DNA of 52,749 nt from an uncultured Bacteroidales bacterium (GCA_902792535.1 CADAZU010000005.1:1-52749); one strand, 5' to 3'. Counted from the first letter of the stretch, positions 39,918 through 49,374 are shown. Numbers and translations: made by a program. Notes: generated by a model from the sequence alone, not told the origin.

Positions 39918-42900
39918 TTATTTGGTTCCGCCGCCGAGAGCTACATACAGGTCAATCAGGCTGATCAGACCGTTATACCGGTTCGTCACATCCGAGAGCT
40001 GCGCCTTGAGGTAATTCTCCTGTGCGGTCAACACTTCCAAATACGACGCTTTGCCCTTTTTCATCAGCTCGCACGTACCTTGATACGACTCGCTCTGAGT
40101 GGTCAGAAGGCGTTGGTAAAGTGCGTCTTGCTCCTGTGCGTTTTTGCAACGGAAAATGGCGTCATTGACTTCGCTTCCGGCGCGCAGCATGGTCTCCACA
40201 TAGCGGTTTGCCGCATCTTCTTGCTGCAGTTTGGCGATCTTGAGGTTCGCTTTCAGTTTGCCGCCGGCAAAGATCGGTTGCGTCAAGCCGAGCACAGCAT
40301 TCATCAGCAGTTGTCCGGGGTTCACCACCACGCCGCCGTTATTGGTCCATCCGATTAGTCCGGACAGAGACAGCGCGGGGCAGAAAGCCGCTTTCGCCAT
40401 GTTCGTCTGATAGAACGCCGCCGCCACATTGCGCTCCGCAGCACGGACATCGGCGCGGTTGCTGAGTTGGGCTGCAGGAATAGGCTCTATATTCCACACT
40501 TCGAACTCATAGCTCGTCCACGGCGAGCGGGCGATCTCGTGCGGTTCTTCGTTGAGCAGCAGGCACATAGACAGCTCCAGCGAATGGATCTGCTCCATGA
40601 GTTGCTTGCGCTGGATCTGCACATTGATGAGCGACGCCTCCATCTGTCCGACAGAAGGCGAATAAGCATGACCGTTCTTCACCAATACTTTCTGGATCTC
40701 CAGCACGCGTTGCCAGATCACCTCGGTGCTATCCATGATAATTGCCTGGTAATCAAGCAACTGCAATTGCGTATAAGTCCGGGCAATGGTGGCAACCAAG
40801 TTTGCATGTGCTGCCGCGCGATTATCTTCCGCTTGTTCGCGCAGCGCTTGTGCCTGCCGCTTGCGGTTGGTGATCGTACCGAATCCTTCTCCGCCCCAGT
40901 TGAGCGACAGCGGCACTTGGTAGGTCAGCGTGGCGCCCGACATACCGCCGTCCAGCGAATACGTGCCCATCACACCCACATTTGCCGGAGTGATTGCCAG
41001 CGTCGGCAGGAAGCCTAATTTGGCAGCACGGAGACGTGCGTCTGCCTCCTGAACAGCCAGCTGGCGGGAACGATAATCGACGTTGCTCGACAGCGCTTTG
41101 CGCACATATCCCTGCAGCACAGGATCGGTGATATAGGTCTGCCAGCTCTCGTCGCCGACCGCCGTCACCAGCGAATCCGCTTCCGGTTTGGCTGTCGGCT
41201 CGTATTTCTTGAAAATACCGCAGGAAGAGAACATTAAAGTACTAAGGAACAAAGTACAAAGTACCATTACCGTGTTTACCTTATTCGATTTTCGAGATTC
41301 CGAAGAGTCCTCTACCTCTACGGGTTCGGGCTCTCCTTGGAAACGCTCGTGCAGCTTCTGGAAGATGATATAGAACGCCGGCACAACGAAGACGAGTGCG
41401 AGTGTTCCGACCGCCATTCCTCCCGTCACGCCGATAGCCAGCGCGCGGTTACCGTTCGCACCGGCTCCGCCCTCGATGATCAAAGGAATCATACCGGCGA
41501 TCATGGTCACAACGGTCATCAGAATAGGACGCAGACGATCCTCGCAGGCACCCAACGCCGCCTCAATGATCGGCATGCCCTGCTTGCGTTTCTCAACCGC
41601 GAACTCGGTGATCAGAATAGCCGTCTTCGCCAGCAAACCGATCAACATGATCACACCCGTCTGCAGGTAGATATTGTTCTCCTGACCGCAAAGCCATGAG
41701 AACGCGAACGAACCCATCAGACCGAACGGAACAGACAGCAGCACCGCCAGCGGAATGAAATACGACTCGTAGAGAGAAGCCAGAATCATGTAGATCAGCA
41801 GCACGCAGACGAGGTAGATCAGTATGGTCATGTTGGACTTGCTGTTTGCCTGCAGCTCGCGGCTCATACCGCCGTATTCGTAGCCGTAACCGGTTGGCAG
41901 ATGGTCTTTGGCTACTTCCTCAATCACGCGCTGCACATCGCCATCACTATATCCCGCATTGGGCTGAATATAGCAGCCGATGGACTGATACAGGTTAAAG
42001 CGTTTCTGCGTAGCAGAACCGATCGCAGGCGTCAGCGTGACGAACTGCGAAATAGGAGCCATCTCGTCGCCTATGCGCACGAAAATATTATTGAGAGAAG
42101 CGGGATCCAAACGGTATTCAGGAGCAGCTCCTGCCATCACGCGATAGACCTTGCCGTATTGGTTGAAATTACTGATGTACGCACTTCCGCAGAACGCGCC
42201 AAGCGTGTTGAGAACCACGTCCGGAGAAATGCCTGCGCGGTCGCATTGCGTCGCATTCACATCCACTTTGTATTTCGGGAACGATTCGCTGTAGAGCGAT
42301 TGCGCAATCTGCACTTCCTTATGTTTCTGCAGCTCCGCGAGGAAGGCATTCACCACCTCGTTGAATTTACTCATATCGCCGCCTTGCAGATCCTCCATCT
42401 GCAGGTCGATACCGTTGTTGTTTCCGTAGCCCGGAATCTGCGGCATCTGCGTCGGGAAGATCTTCGCGTCCTTGATATCCTCGCAGGAATAATACAGTTT
42501 CGCCATCACCATGTCGATATAGTGCTCATATCCTTTACGCTGGTCCCAAGGTTTGAGACGCACAACGAGCGTACCGTAATTGACACCTGTTCCTGAGACG
42601 ATACCGAAACCGGAAATCTTGGCGTAACTCTCCACTTCCTCCAGCCGCAGCACATGTTCCTCCACTTGCGCCATGATCTTGTCGGTCTCCACCAGCGGCG
42701 AACCCGCGGGAGCCGTCACATCGACCAGGATCACACCTTGGTCCTCTTGCGGCACAAGACCTGCCGGCAGAGCGCGCATTGCCAATACCATCGCCACCAC
42801 AGCGGCAATCAGCCATAGCCATGCGCGACCGGGTTTCTGCAGGAATTTGGAAACGCCGTTTTTATATTTGCCTAAAACCGCATTGTAGCCTGCCTCGTAA

Positions 42901-44444
42901 GCCTCTTTCACCCATTGATTGAAACTCTTCTTGCCGTTCTTTTCCTCTTTTTTCGGACGGAACAGAATAGCCGTCAACGCCGGACAGAGCGTCAATGCGG
43001 AGATGCAACTCAGACCCACAGAACTGGCAATCGTGATACCGAATTGGGTGAAGAATGTACCGCTCGTGCCGGGCATAAAGGTCACCGGAATGAACACCGC
43101 CATGAACACCAGCGTACAGCTGATAACAGCCACCGTCACTTCGCTCATCGCGTCTTTCGTCGCCTTGTACGCCGACGTATAACCATGCTCCATCTTCGCC
43201 ATCACGGCTTCGACGACGACGATTGCGTCATCGACCACCGTTCCGATCGCCAGCACTAACGCAAACAGCGTCAATATGTTAAGCGAGAAACCGGCTATTT
43301 TCACCACCGCGAAAGTACCCAAAAGCGACACGATGATAGAGATCGACGGAACCAAGGTTGCCTTGAAATCTTGCAGGAAGAAATAAACGACCAGAATCAC
43401 CAGCAGAATAGCGATAATCAGGGTCTCCACCACGTTATGGATCGCAGCGTAGAGGAAGTCGTCGGAGGTCTGAAGGATCGTGAACTCCATGCCCGCCGGC
43501 ATCGACTTTTGCAGATCCGAATAGATCTCATTGATCGCAGCGTTAACCTGCGTTGCGTTCGCGCCCGGAGCTTGATAAATAATGTACGCCACGCCGGGCT
43601 GACCGTCGATACGCGAGGAGAAACTATAGTTCAACGCGCCTAACTCAACGTCCGCTACGTCACGCAGATGCAGCACATTGCCGCCCGAACTGCGCAAAAC
43701 GATGTCGTTGAACTCGTCAATCGATTGCAAACGGCCTTTGTATTCCAGGTTGTACTGGTATGTATTACCGCTCTGCTCACCCAGCGCACCGGTTGCTGCC
43801 ACCATGTTCTGGTTGCCGATCGCCGCAAAAATATCCTCCGGCGCGATCCCGTAACGAGCCATCACATCCGGCTTCATCCAGATTCGCAACGAATAAGTGT
43901 TTCCAAGCAACTGAACCGATCCGACACCCGTGACACGCAGCAAACGCGGTTTGACGTTGATATCCACATAGTTGGCTACGAAATCGTTGTCAAACTTACC
44001 GTCGCGGCTCACCAGCGCTGCGATCTGCAGAATGTTATTCTGTCTCTTTTCTACTTTCACACCCACGCGGGTCACTTCCTGAGGCAGCAGACCCAGCGCA
44101 GCCGACACACGGTTTTGCACATTGACCGCAGCCATGTCCGGATCCGTTCCCTGCTTGAAAAAGACATTAATATTGACATCGCCCGTTGCCGAAGCCTCCG
44201 AGGTCATATACGCCATGTTCTCCACGCCGTTCACAGCCTCCTCTATAGGCATCACAACGGATTTCATCACCGTGTTTGCGTCCGCTCCGGAATACGAAGT
44301 GGTGATCATTACCGTCGGAGGTGCGATATCCGGATATTGCTCAATTGGAAGCGTCTTCAGGCAGATAAAGCCCACCAAAGCGATCAGCAGCGAGATACAC
44401 ACCGCCATCACTTTCCGATCTACGAATATATTTCCCTTTGCCAT
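39918..44444 (-). CDS. RND efflux pump fused in frame to a TolC-like outer-membrane factor
   Basis: One open frame of 1508 residues. Residues 1 to about 1035 are an HAE1-type RND permease (VDRKVMAVCISLLIALVG; LPIEQYPDIAPPTV; proton-relay GTVVDDAIVVVEAVMAKME near 405; typical TM10-12 to the end). Residues 1036-1059 are an odd linker. From residue 1060 a complete outer-membrane-factor lipoprotein follows, including its own signal and lipobox (MVLCTLFLSTLMFSSC) and TolC-type repeats (LSSNVDYRSRQLAVQEADARL; LSNRADVRAAERNVAAAFYQ). The linker and signal codons lie in 7-base repeats (41235-41304). A true fusion is topologically awkward, so an internal start at 41267 giving a separate 449-residue OMF is likely. 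The adaptor gene is upstream. Confidence 0.85.
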   Translation of the reverse strand: MAKGNIFVDRKVMAVCISLLIALVGFICLKTLPIEQYPDIAPPTVMITTSYSGADANTVMKSVVMPIEEAVNGVENMAYMTSEASATGDVNINVFFKQGTDPDMAAVNVQNRVSAALGLLPQEVTRVGVKVEKRQNNILQIAALVSRDGKFDNDFVANYVDINVKPRLLRVTGVGSVQLLGNTYSLRIWMKPDVMARYGIAPEDIFAAIGNQNMVAATGALGEQSGNTYQYNLEYKGRLQSIDEFNDIVLRSSGGNVLHLRDVADVELGALNYSFSSRIDGQPGVAYIIYQAPGANATQVNAAINEIYSDLQKSMPAGMEFTILQTSDDFLYAAIHNVVETLIIAILLVILVVYFFLQDFKATLVPSISIIVSLLGTFAVVKIAGFSLNILTLFALVLAIGTVVDDAIVVVEAVMAKMEHGYTSAYKATKDAMSEVTVAVISCTLVFMAVFIPVTFMPGTSGTFFTQFGITIASSVGLSCISALTLCPALTAILFRPKKEEKNGKKSFNQWVKEAYEAGYNAVLGKYKNGVSKFLQKPGRAWLWLIAAVVAMVLAMRALPAGLVPQEDQGVILVDVTAPAGSPLVETDKIMAQVEEHVLRLEEVESYAKISGFGIVSGTGVNYGTLVVRLKPWDQRKGYEHYIDMVMAKLYYSCEDIKDAKIFPTQMPQIPGYGNNNGIDLQMEDLQGGDMSKFNEVVNAFLAELQKHKEVQIAQSLYSESFPKYKVDVNATQCDRAGISPDVVLNTLGAFCGSAYISNFNQYGKVYRVMAGAAPEYRLDPASLNNIFVRIGDEMAPISQFVTLTPAIGSATQKRFNLYQSIGCYIQPNAGYSDGDVQRVIEEVAKDHLPTGYGYEYGGMSRELQANSKSNMTILIYLVCVLLIYMILASLYESYFIPLAVLLSVPFGLMGSFAFSWLCGQENNIYLQTGVIMLIGLLAKTAILITEFAVEKRKQGMPIIEAALGACEDRLRPILMTVVTMIAGMIPLIIEGGAGANGNRALAIGVTGGMAVGTLALVFVVPAFYIIFQKLHERFQGEPEPVEVEDSSESRKSNKVNTVMVLCTLFLSTLMFSSCGIFKKYEPTAKPEADSLVTAVGDESWQTYITDPVLQGYVRKALSSNVDYRSRQLAVQEADARLRAAKLGFLPTLAITPANVGVMGTYSLDGGMSGATLTYQVPLSLNWGGEGFGTITNRKRQAQALREQAEDNRAAAHANLVATIARTYTQLQLLDYQAIIMDSTEVIWQRVLEIQKVLVKNGHAYSPSVGQMEASLINVQIQRKQLMEQIHSLELSMCLLLNEEPHEIARSPWTSYEFEVWNIEPIPAAQLSNRADVRAAERNVAAAFYQTNMAKAAFCPALSLSGLIGWTNNGGVVVNPGQLLMNAVLGLTQPIFAGGKLKANLKIAKLQQEDAANRYVETMLRAGSEVNDAIFRCKNAQEQDALYQRLLTTQSESYQGTCELMKKGKASYLEVLTAQENYLKAQLSDVTNRYNGLISLIDLYVALGGGTK
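41235..41304. repeat. Heptad-repeat tract at the RND-OMF junction
   Basis: About ten units in 7-base register, among them taaagta, ctaagga and two perfect acaaagt, then ttcgatt, ttcgaga. It spans the linker and the start and signal peptide of the outer-membrane factor and keeps the frame open. Confidence 0.75.
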
Positions 44445-44448
44445 AAGT

Positions 44449-44476
44449 AATTCGTAATTTTTAATTTTTAATTACC
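44449..44476. repeat. Heptad repeat between adaptor and RND genes
   Basis: Units aattcgt, aattttt, aattttt, aattacc in 7-base register. It fills the 27-base gap and includes the stop codon of the adaptor gene (44474-44472). Confidence 0.75.
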
Positions 44477-45557
44477 ATATTACTTTGTCATTTTCATTGA
44501 CGTTAGCAGCTCCTTTGGCAACGATCGTCTCGCCCACTTCGGCTCCGGAGACAATAGCTGCACGCACGCCGTCGCCCAACTCTTCGATCTCCACAATCGC
44601 GCTATGAGCCAGACTGTCAGCTCCCACTTTGTAAACCAGCACTTTGTCTTGGATACGAACAATCGCCGTCAGAGGAACCAGCATCGCGTCTTGCCATTCA
44701 AACGGCATAACGATCGTTCCTTGCATTCCTGAGAACAACTCGCCTTTCGGGTTGGGGAACGTCACAAAGCAGCTCACGCTACCCGTCCGTTGGTCCACCA
44801 TTCCCGAAAAAGAAGTGATACGGCCTTTTTCCGGATATTCGGTTCCGTCTTTGAATCGCAGCGTCACTTTCGGAGCAATCTTGATCACCTCGTCCAGATT
44901 GCCGAACTCGCTTACCAGCGCGTGGATTTGGCTCTCGGTCAAAGAGAAACTGGCTTCCATCTCGCTCACTCCGGCTACGCGGGTCAACATCATTCCTTCG
45001 GAAATCACATCGCCTACGCGCGGAAGAATGGTTCCTACCAACCCGTCAACCGGGCTTTTGATCGTGCAATAATCCAGCCGCAATTCGGCGTCGCGAACAG
45101 CCGCATTGGCTTGCGCCACTTGCGCTTCGGCGGACTGCAGAGTGTTCAAACTCTTGCGCAGCAAGTATTCGCCGATAATACCCTGCTCTGCTAATTCTTT
45201 GTTGCTCTCTGCCTCCAGACGCATGTTATCGCGGTTGGCAATTGCGGTCTGCAAATCGGCACGCGCATGTACCAGCGCATTCTCTTCGCTACGACTGTCG
45301 ATCAAAAACAGCACATCGCCTTTCTTCACCCGCTGACCGTCTTTCACTTTGATAGCGTTCAGCGTGCCGGTGCAACGCGACACGATCGACACATCGCCTG
45401 TTCCGCGGATGGCGGCGCTCCAACTAACCGGAGCGGTCACATTTTCGCGTTTCAGCGTTACGGTTTCATAACTCGTGTGTTGTGCTTCCGGCACTTTCAC
45501 GCAGCCAGACAACACACATACCAACAAGGAATAAAAAAGTACCTGTGTTTTTTTCAT
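44472..45557 (-). CDS. RND efflux periplasmic adaptor (membrane-fusion protein)
   Basis: A 361-residue lipoprotein: MKKTQVLFYSLLVCVLSGC gives the lipobox LSGC at about residues 16-19. The HlyD/AcrA pattern follows: beta strand RGTGDVSIVSRCTGTLNAIKV, lipoyl-type IKVKDGQRVKKGDVLFLID, a coiled hairpin (residues 85-145) and LDYCTIKSPVDGLVG. It links the RND pump and the outer-membrane factor encoded downstream. The promoter is at 45607-45638. Confidence 0.93.
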   Translation of the reverse strand: MKKTQVLFYSLLVCVLSGCVKVPEAQHTSYETVTLKRENVTAPVSWSAAIRGTGDVSIVSRCTGTLNAIKVKDGQRVKKGDVLFLIDSRSEENALVHARADLQTAIANRDNMRLEAESNKELAEQGIIGEYLLRKSLNTLQSAEAQVAQANAAVRDAELRLDYCTIKSPVDGLVGTILPRVGDVISEGMMLTRVAGVSEMEASFSLTESQIHALVSEFGNLDEVIKIAPKVTLRFKDGTEYPEKGRITSFSGMVDQRTGSVSCFVTFPNPKGELFSGMQGTIVMPFEWQDAMLVPLTAIVRIQDKVLVYKVGADSLAHSAIVEIEELGDGVRAAIVSGAEVGETIVAKGAANVNENDKVIW

Positions 45558-45572
45558 TTCAGTAAGTATAAT

Positions 45573-45600
45573 AATTTTTAATTCTCAATTCTCATTAAAT
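45573..45600. repeat. Heptad repeat in the leader of the efflux operon
   Basis: Units aattttt, aattctc, aattctc, attaaat in 7-base register, in the untranslated leader. Confidence 0.75.
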
Positions 45601-45606
45601 CGCGCT

Positions 45607-45638
45607 GCAAATTTACTACTTTTTTCTGACATACACAA
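45607..45638 (-). promoter_or_regulatory. Promoter of the efflux operon
   Basis: Minus-strand -7 box TAAATTTGC at 45615-45607 and -33 TTG at 45638-45636, 20 bases apart. Confidence 0.75.
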
Positions 45639-45651
45639 TACCCACCCGCAT

Positions 45652-45685
45652 TTTGTCAAATATCTGCATGTCATTTACTGACAAA
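45652..45685. promoter_or_regulatory. Possible operator with TGTCA/TGACA half-sites
   Basis: TTTGTCA (45652-45658) and TGACAAA (45679-45685) form an inverted repeat. A further TGTCA (45669-45673) makes the closer palindrome TGTCA-N5-TGACA. It lies between the efflux operon promoter and the CDP-alcohol phosphatidyltransferase gene and could serve either. Confidence 0.4.
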
Positions 45686-45750
45686 TGGAACATTTGGCAT
45701 GATTTTTGCACGAAAAAAGACAGTTTAATATAACGTATTTTTACTATACT

Positions 45751-46467
45751 ATGGATATCAAACAATCTAATCGTATTCAAACTTCGCTCCTCAACGGAGT
45801 GGAAAAAAAGGTTTTAGTCTGGATAGGTTCACGTCTGCCGCAATGGGTCACAAGTGATATGCTGACTTGGTTAGGTCTCTTTGGCTCGTTTCTCGGTGGT
45901 CTCGGTTTTTTCCTAACCCACTATAGTATCTATTGGCTGTGGCTCTCGTGCCTCGGTCTTGTGATTAACTGGTTTGGCGATTCGCTCGACGGAACGGTTG
46001 CCCGCGTTCGGCATGCCCAGAGACCGCTCTACGGCTATTATCTGGATCATAATATCGACACCGTCACGGAAGCGTTTATGTTCATCGGAGCAGGTCTCTC
46101 CCCGCTGGTCAATATGAGTGTGGCTTTGCTCTGCTATGCCGCGTACCTTGCTCTCACGGTCTATGTCAGCATCAATGCGCACCTCAAATCGGAATTCAAA
46201 CTGACGTACGGATATATGGGTCCGACGGAATTCCGCGTGGTGATCATTATTGCCAATATCCTGTTGATGTACATCCCTGCCCTCACGGCGTACCATGGCT
46301 CGTTTGAGTATTTCGGCGAAACCATCCATTATGGCACGCTGGACATCATCGGAATGGGTATTCTCTGTATTCTGACCATCTTCTATTTCGTCAGTTTCTT
46401 CAAGGATCTGCATTGGTTCGCCAAGCAAGATCCGCTGATCAAACATCCGAAAGATGAGCAAAAGTAA
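45751..46467 (+). CDS. CDP-alcohol phosphatidyltransferase
   Basis: A 238-residue integral membrane enzyme. The start is the ATG at 45751 (MDIKQSNRIQTSLLNG). The CDP-alcohol signature is complete: DSLDGTVARVRH, then YGYYLDHNID, at about residues 77-105, with the four metal-binding Asp. Six hydrophobic helices are expected. The alcohol substrate cannot be told from sequence. Its end overlaps the GtrA gene by 14 bases. Confidence 0.9.
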   Translation: MDIKQSNRIQTSLLNGVEKKVLVWIGSRLPQWVTSDMLTWLGLFGSFLGGLGFFLTHYSIYWLWLSCLGLVINWFGDSLDGTVARVRHAQRPLYGYYLDHNIDTVTEAFMFIGAGLSPLVNMSVALLCYAAYLALTVYVSINAHLKSEFKLTYGYMGPTEFRVVIIIANILLMYIPALTAYHGSFEYFGETIHYGTLDIIGMGILCILTIFYFVSFFKDLHWFAKQDPLIKHPKDEQK

Positions 46468-46891
46468 GGTAATAGAACTCACTCTCCGTTACCTGCGTTT
46501 TGCAGCCTCCACGCTGGCGGGAACGGCTGTTGACATGCTCGTCCTATGGCTTTGCTCGGATTATCTGTTCAAAGGCAACTACTGGGGCGAGTATCTGCTC
46601 TCGCCGTTTATCTCGTTCGAATGTGCGGTGTTGATGAATTTCACCATCGCGTATTACTCTGTTTGGAAGGATCGTGTCTCGGCACACACGTTTCGCTCGT
46701 TCTGCCGCCACTATGCGGGATATAATCTCTCCTGCACGGGCACGTTCCTGCTGAAAATGTGCGTCCTGCTCCTCATCGAGCGCTTCTCCGGAGGATGGGA
46801 CGTGTTGATCTGTAATATCTTAGCCCTCTGTATATCGGGCATTTTGAATTTTGTACTAAACGAAACCGTGGTCTTCAAAAGCAATAAATAA
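46454..46891 (+). CDS. GtrA family membrane protein
   Basis: A 145-residue protein with four membrane helices and the GtrA pattern: FAASTLAGTAVDMLVLWL at the start, NFTIAYYSVWKDR in the middle and LCISGILNFVLNETVVFK at the end. GtrA-like proteins are thought to flip lipid-linked sugars. Overlap with the phosphatidyltransferase gene suggests joint work on an envelope lipid or glycan. Its stop lies in a heptad repeat leading to the GH43 gene. Confidence 0.88.
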   Translation: MSKSKVIELTLRYLRFAASTLAGTAVDMLVLWLCSDYLFKGNYWGEYLLSPFISFECAVLMNFTIAYYSVWKDRVSAHTFRSFCRHYAGYNLSCTGTFLLKMCVLLLIERFSGGWDVLICNILALCISGILNFVLNETVVFKSNK

Positions 46892-46917
46892 TAAATAAGA
46901 AATCTCAAATATCAAAT
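46883..46917. repeat. Heptad repeat between GtrA and GH43 genes
   Basis: Units aataaat, aataaat, aagaaat, ctcaaat, atcaaat in 7-base register. It includes the GtrA stop and ends in the ATG of the next gene. Confidence 0.75.
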
Positions 46918-48439
46918 GAAACGATCTATTTACTTCCTTATTGCATGCTTCGCCGCACTCACGTGCCAGGCGAAAGCAACTGCTCCGGGTTACACCAACC
47001 CTATTCTGCCCTTCGATTACTCCGACCCGGATGTCATTCGTGTGGGCAAGAATTATTACATGACCTATAGCACCTTTGCTTGCGTGCCGGGTCTGCAGAT
47101 CCTGCAATCCCGCGACGGCGTGGAATGGACGATTGTCGATGTAGCTCTGCCGGACACGGTTCCGGGCTACGGACATCTGGACGCGTGCCCTGCCGGTTGC
47201 GGCGTCTGGGCACCTTCGATTCGTCATCATGCCGGACGGTTCTATATCTATTACGGTGATCCGGACATCGGTATCTTCTGCCTCCGCTCCGAGAAAACGA
47301 AAACAATCCCTTGCCGCTGGGAACCGGCTGTGCTGGTCAAACGCGGCAAAGGTCTGATTGATCCTTGCCCGCTGTGGGATGAAGACGGACGATGCTACCT
47401 CGTGCATGCCTTTGCCGGCAGCCGCGCAGGGTTCAAGTCTGCGCTGGCGGTATGCGAATTAAACCCCGACGGACTTTCCGTGCTGCACGAGGACCAACTG
47501 GTCTTTGACGGACACCAGGAGAACCCGACTTGCGAGGGACCGAAGTTCCATAAACGCAACGGTTATTACTATATCCTCTGCCCCGCCGGAGGTGTTAAAA
47601 CGGGCTGGCAGCTCTGTCTCCGCAGCAAATCCGTCTATGGTCCGTATGAATGGAGGCGCGTGCTGGAGCAAGGTTCAACAGCAATCAATGCGCCGCATCA
47701 GGGTGCGTGGGTGGATGATAAGTTCTACCATTTCCAGGATGTCGGAACGGCAGGGCGTATCGTGCATCTCCAGCCGCTCAAATGGCAGGACAACTGGCCT
47801 GTAATAGGCAATAACGGCGAACCCGTTCTCTCCATGGGACAAACCCATGAACCCGCTTTGCACCGTATTATGGATGGTTTCTGGACACGCACTCTTTCAC
47901 CCGATTGGCAATGGAGCGGAAACCGCAAAGCGCAGTATTACTATCTCGCCGCAGAGACAGACTCCGCTTCGCGCATGGCGAATGATTATATCCGTCTCTT
48001 CACCTACCCTGCCGCAGATGTCCAAACGGCACCGAATTTATTATTACGCAAGATTCCCGCCAATACGGCTTTCTCCGTTATGGCGAGAGTTCGTTTCTCC
48101 CCCCGTCCGCAGGGCAAGAACCCCAAATACAAGGAGGAAGCGGGACTCATCGTCCACGGCAGAAAGAGCCGCACGCTTCCTGTTCCCGCGGATGGCGAAT
48201 GGTGGTATGCCCGAATCGATGTGTCGGCTACGCATCAATGCCGTTTCTTCCTCTGCGATGACGGCGAGGAATGGCAAGAAATAGGCGAACCATTCCAAGC
48301 CGTTGCCGGCGAATGGATCGGAGCCAAAATAGGCTTCTATGCCGTCCGGTCGCTCGTCGAATCCGCCTCTCCCTATAAACGTCCCGACAATACTGCCGGA
48401 TGGATGGATGTCGATTGGTTTGAAATCACTCTACACTAA
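46916..48439 (+). CDS. Secreted glycoside hydrolase family 43
   Basis: This 507-residue protein has a signal peptide (MKRSIYFLIACFAALTCQA) and a five-blade propeller. YSDPDVIRVGKNYYMTYS carries the base Asp near residue 37, GLIDPCPLWDEDGRCYLVHAF a second acidic residue near 148, and NPTCEGPKFHKRNGYYYI the acid Glu near 205. The C-terminal 190 residues are a beta-sandwich (ARVRFSPRPQGKNPKYKEEAGLIV). GH43 enzymes act on xylan and arabinan side chains. No SusC/D pair is nearby. Its end overlaps the convergent PAP2 gene by 14 bases. Confidence 0.9.
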   Translation: MKRSIYFLIACFAALTCQAKATAPGYTNPILPFDYSDPDVIRVGKNYYMTYSTFACVPGLQILQSRDGVEWTIVDVALPDTVPGYGHLDACPAGCGVWAPSIRHHAGRFYIYYGDPDIGIFCLRSEKTKTIPCRWEPAVLVKRGKGLIDPCPLWDEDGRCYLVHAFAGSRAGFKSALAVCELNPDGLSVLHEDQLVFDGHQENPTCEGPKFHKRNGYYYILCPAGGVKTGWQLCLRSKSVYGPYEWRRVLEQGSTAINAPHQGAWVDDKFYHFQDVGTAGRIVHLQPLKWQDNWPVIGNNGEPVLSMGQTHEPALHRIMDGFWTRTLSPDWQWSGNRKAQYYYLAAETDSASRMANDYIRLFTYPAADVQTAPNLLLRKIPANTAFSVMARVRFSPRPQGKNPKYKEEAGLIVHGRKSRTLPVPADGEWWYARIDVSATHQCRFFLCDDGEEWQEIGEPFQAVAGEWIGAKIGFYAVRSLVESASPYKRPDNTAGWMDVDWFEITLH

Positions 48440-49352
48440 CCCCCATAAGGTTATAAACCTTATTCTCGCGGGTGATGTAGAGCACGCCGTTCTCTATCGT
48501 CTTCTTGGCGCTTTCGTTGCGCACCTCGGCTTCCTCGACACCCGTTACTACCGGGTGTGCCTCGCGATAAGCATTCAGCTCGGCTTTGGCATCCTCTACC
48601 AACTCGCGGAACTGTGTATGGTTCATTGCTATCGCAAAAGCGATAGCGCCCAACTGTTTACCCGCTGCCAGGTCGGTGTTCCAGTGCGCACCAATCCATA
48701 GACGGCACTCTGCCCACTCGTCCATCATCGCTTTGATCGCCTGCGCGTTAGCCGGATCAATATAGAGCATACACATTCCGAATAAACCGGCGAAATAACC
48801 GTGACCGGAGGGATAAGAGGAAGCGTCGGTAAGATCAACCGCATATTTCCTTCCGCTATACCATTCGCCGAAATACTTGTACGGACGCGGACGCGTGCGC
48901 CACAGATTGGAAGTGTTCTCCGTCTTCATCACCTCGCATAACTCCTCCAACTCATTCATCTTCGGAAAATCGGTCGTGTTGCGGGTGTACGAAACGCTGT
49001 ATTTATTGGTTCCTGTACGTGTCCAGGACACCTCGATGAAGGGCACATTCATCACCGAATCTGCCGCCAGACGATAGAGCGCAAAATAATACGGCTCATT
49101 CATCTTTGCCCAAATCGAGTCCCATTGATCACCCAGTGTGTCAAGGGAGTTACGGGCGATCTCTCTGTACTGGAAATACTTCACGGAATCGTCCTGCCAG
49201 ATAAGCGAACCCACCTCCGGAGGAGCAGGCAAGAAAAACTCACCGCTCGGCAAAGCATTTTTAAGATCCGCGTCAAGCGTTACTGCTGCCTTCGTCGGCA
49301 GACTAAATAATACCAACAGCCATGTGGCTGCATAGAAAATAAATTTATTCAT
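48426..49352 (-). CDS. PAP2-type acid phosphatase (class A-like)
   Basis: A 308-residue secreted protein; the ATG at 49352 (MNKFIFYAATWLLVLFSLPTKA) gives a clean signal peptide. The phosphatase motifs are present: RTRPRPYKYFGEW, SSYPSGHGYFAG near residues 174-185, and RLWIGAHWNTDLAAG near 216-230. The last 30 residues (ENGVLYITRENKVYNLMG) look like the beta-strand tails found on many secreted Bacteroidales proteins and may be a sorting or anchoring tail; that is inference. It is convergent with the GH43 gene, and the two stop regions overlap. Confidence 0.88.
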   Translation of the reverse strand: MNKFIFYAATWLLVLFSLPTKAAVTLDADLKNALPSGEFFLPAPPEVGSLIWQDDSVKYFQYREIARNSLDTLGDQWDSIWAKMNEPYYFALYRLAADSVMNVPFIEVSWTRTGTNKYSVSYTRNTTDFPKMNELEELCEVMKTENTSNLWRTRPRPYKYFGEWYSGRKYAVDLTDASSYPSGHGYFAGLFGMCMLYIDPANAQAIKAMMDEWAECRLWIGAHWNTDLAAGKQLGAIAFAIAMNHTQFRELVEDAKAELNAYREAHPVVTGVEEAEVRNESAKKTIENGVLYITRENKVYNLMGVSVE

Positions 49353-49374
49353 ATCATTTTGTTTTTTAATTGTT

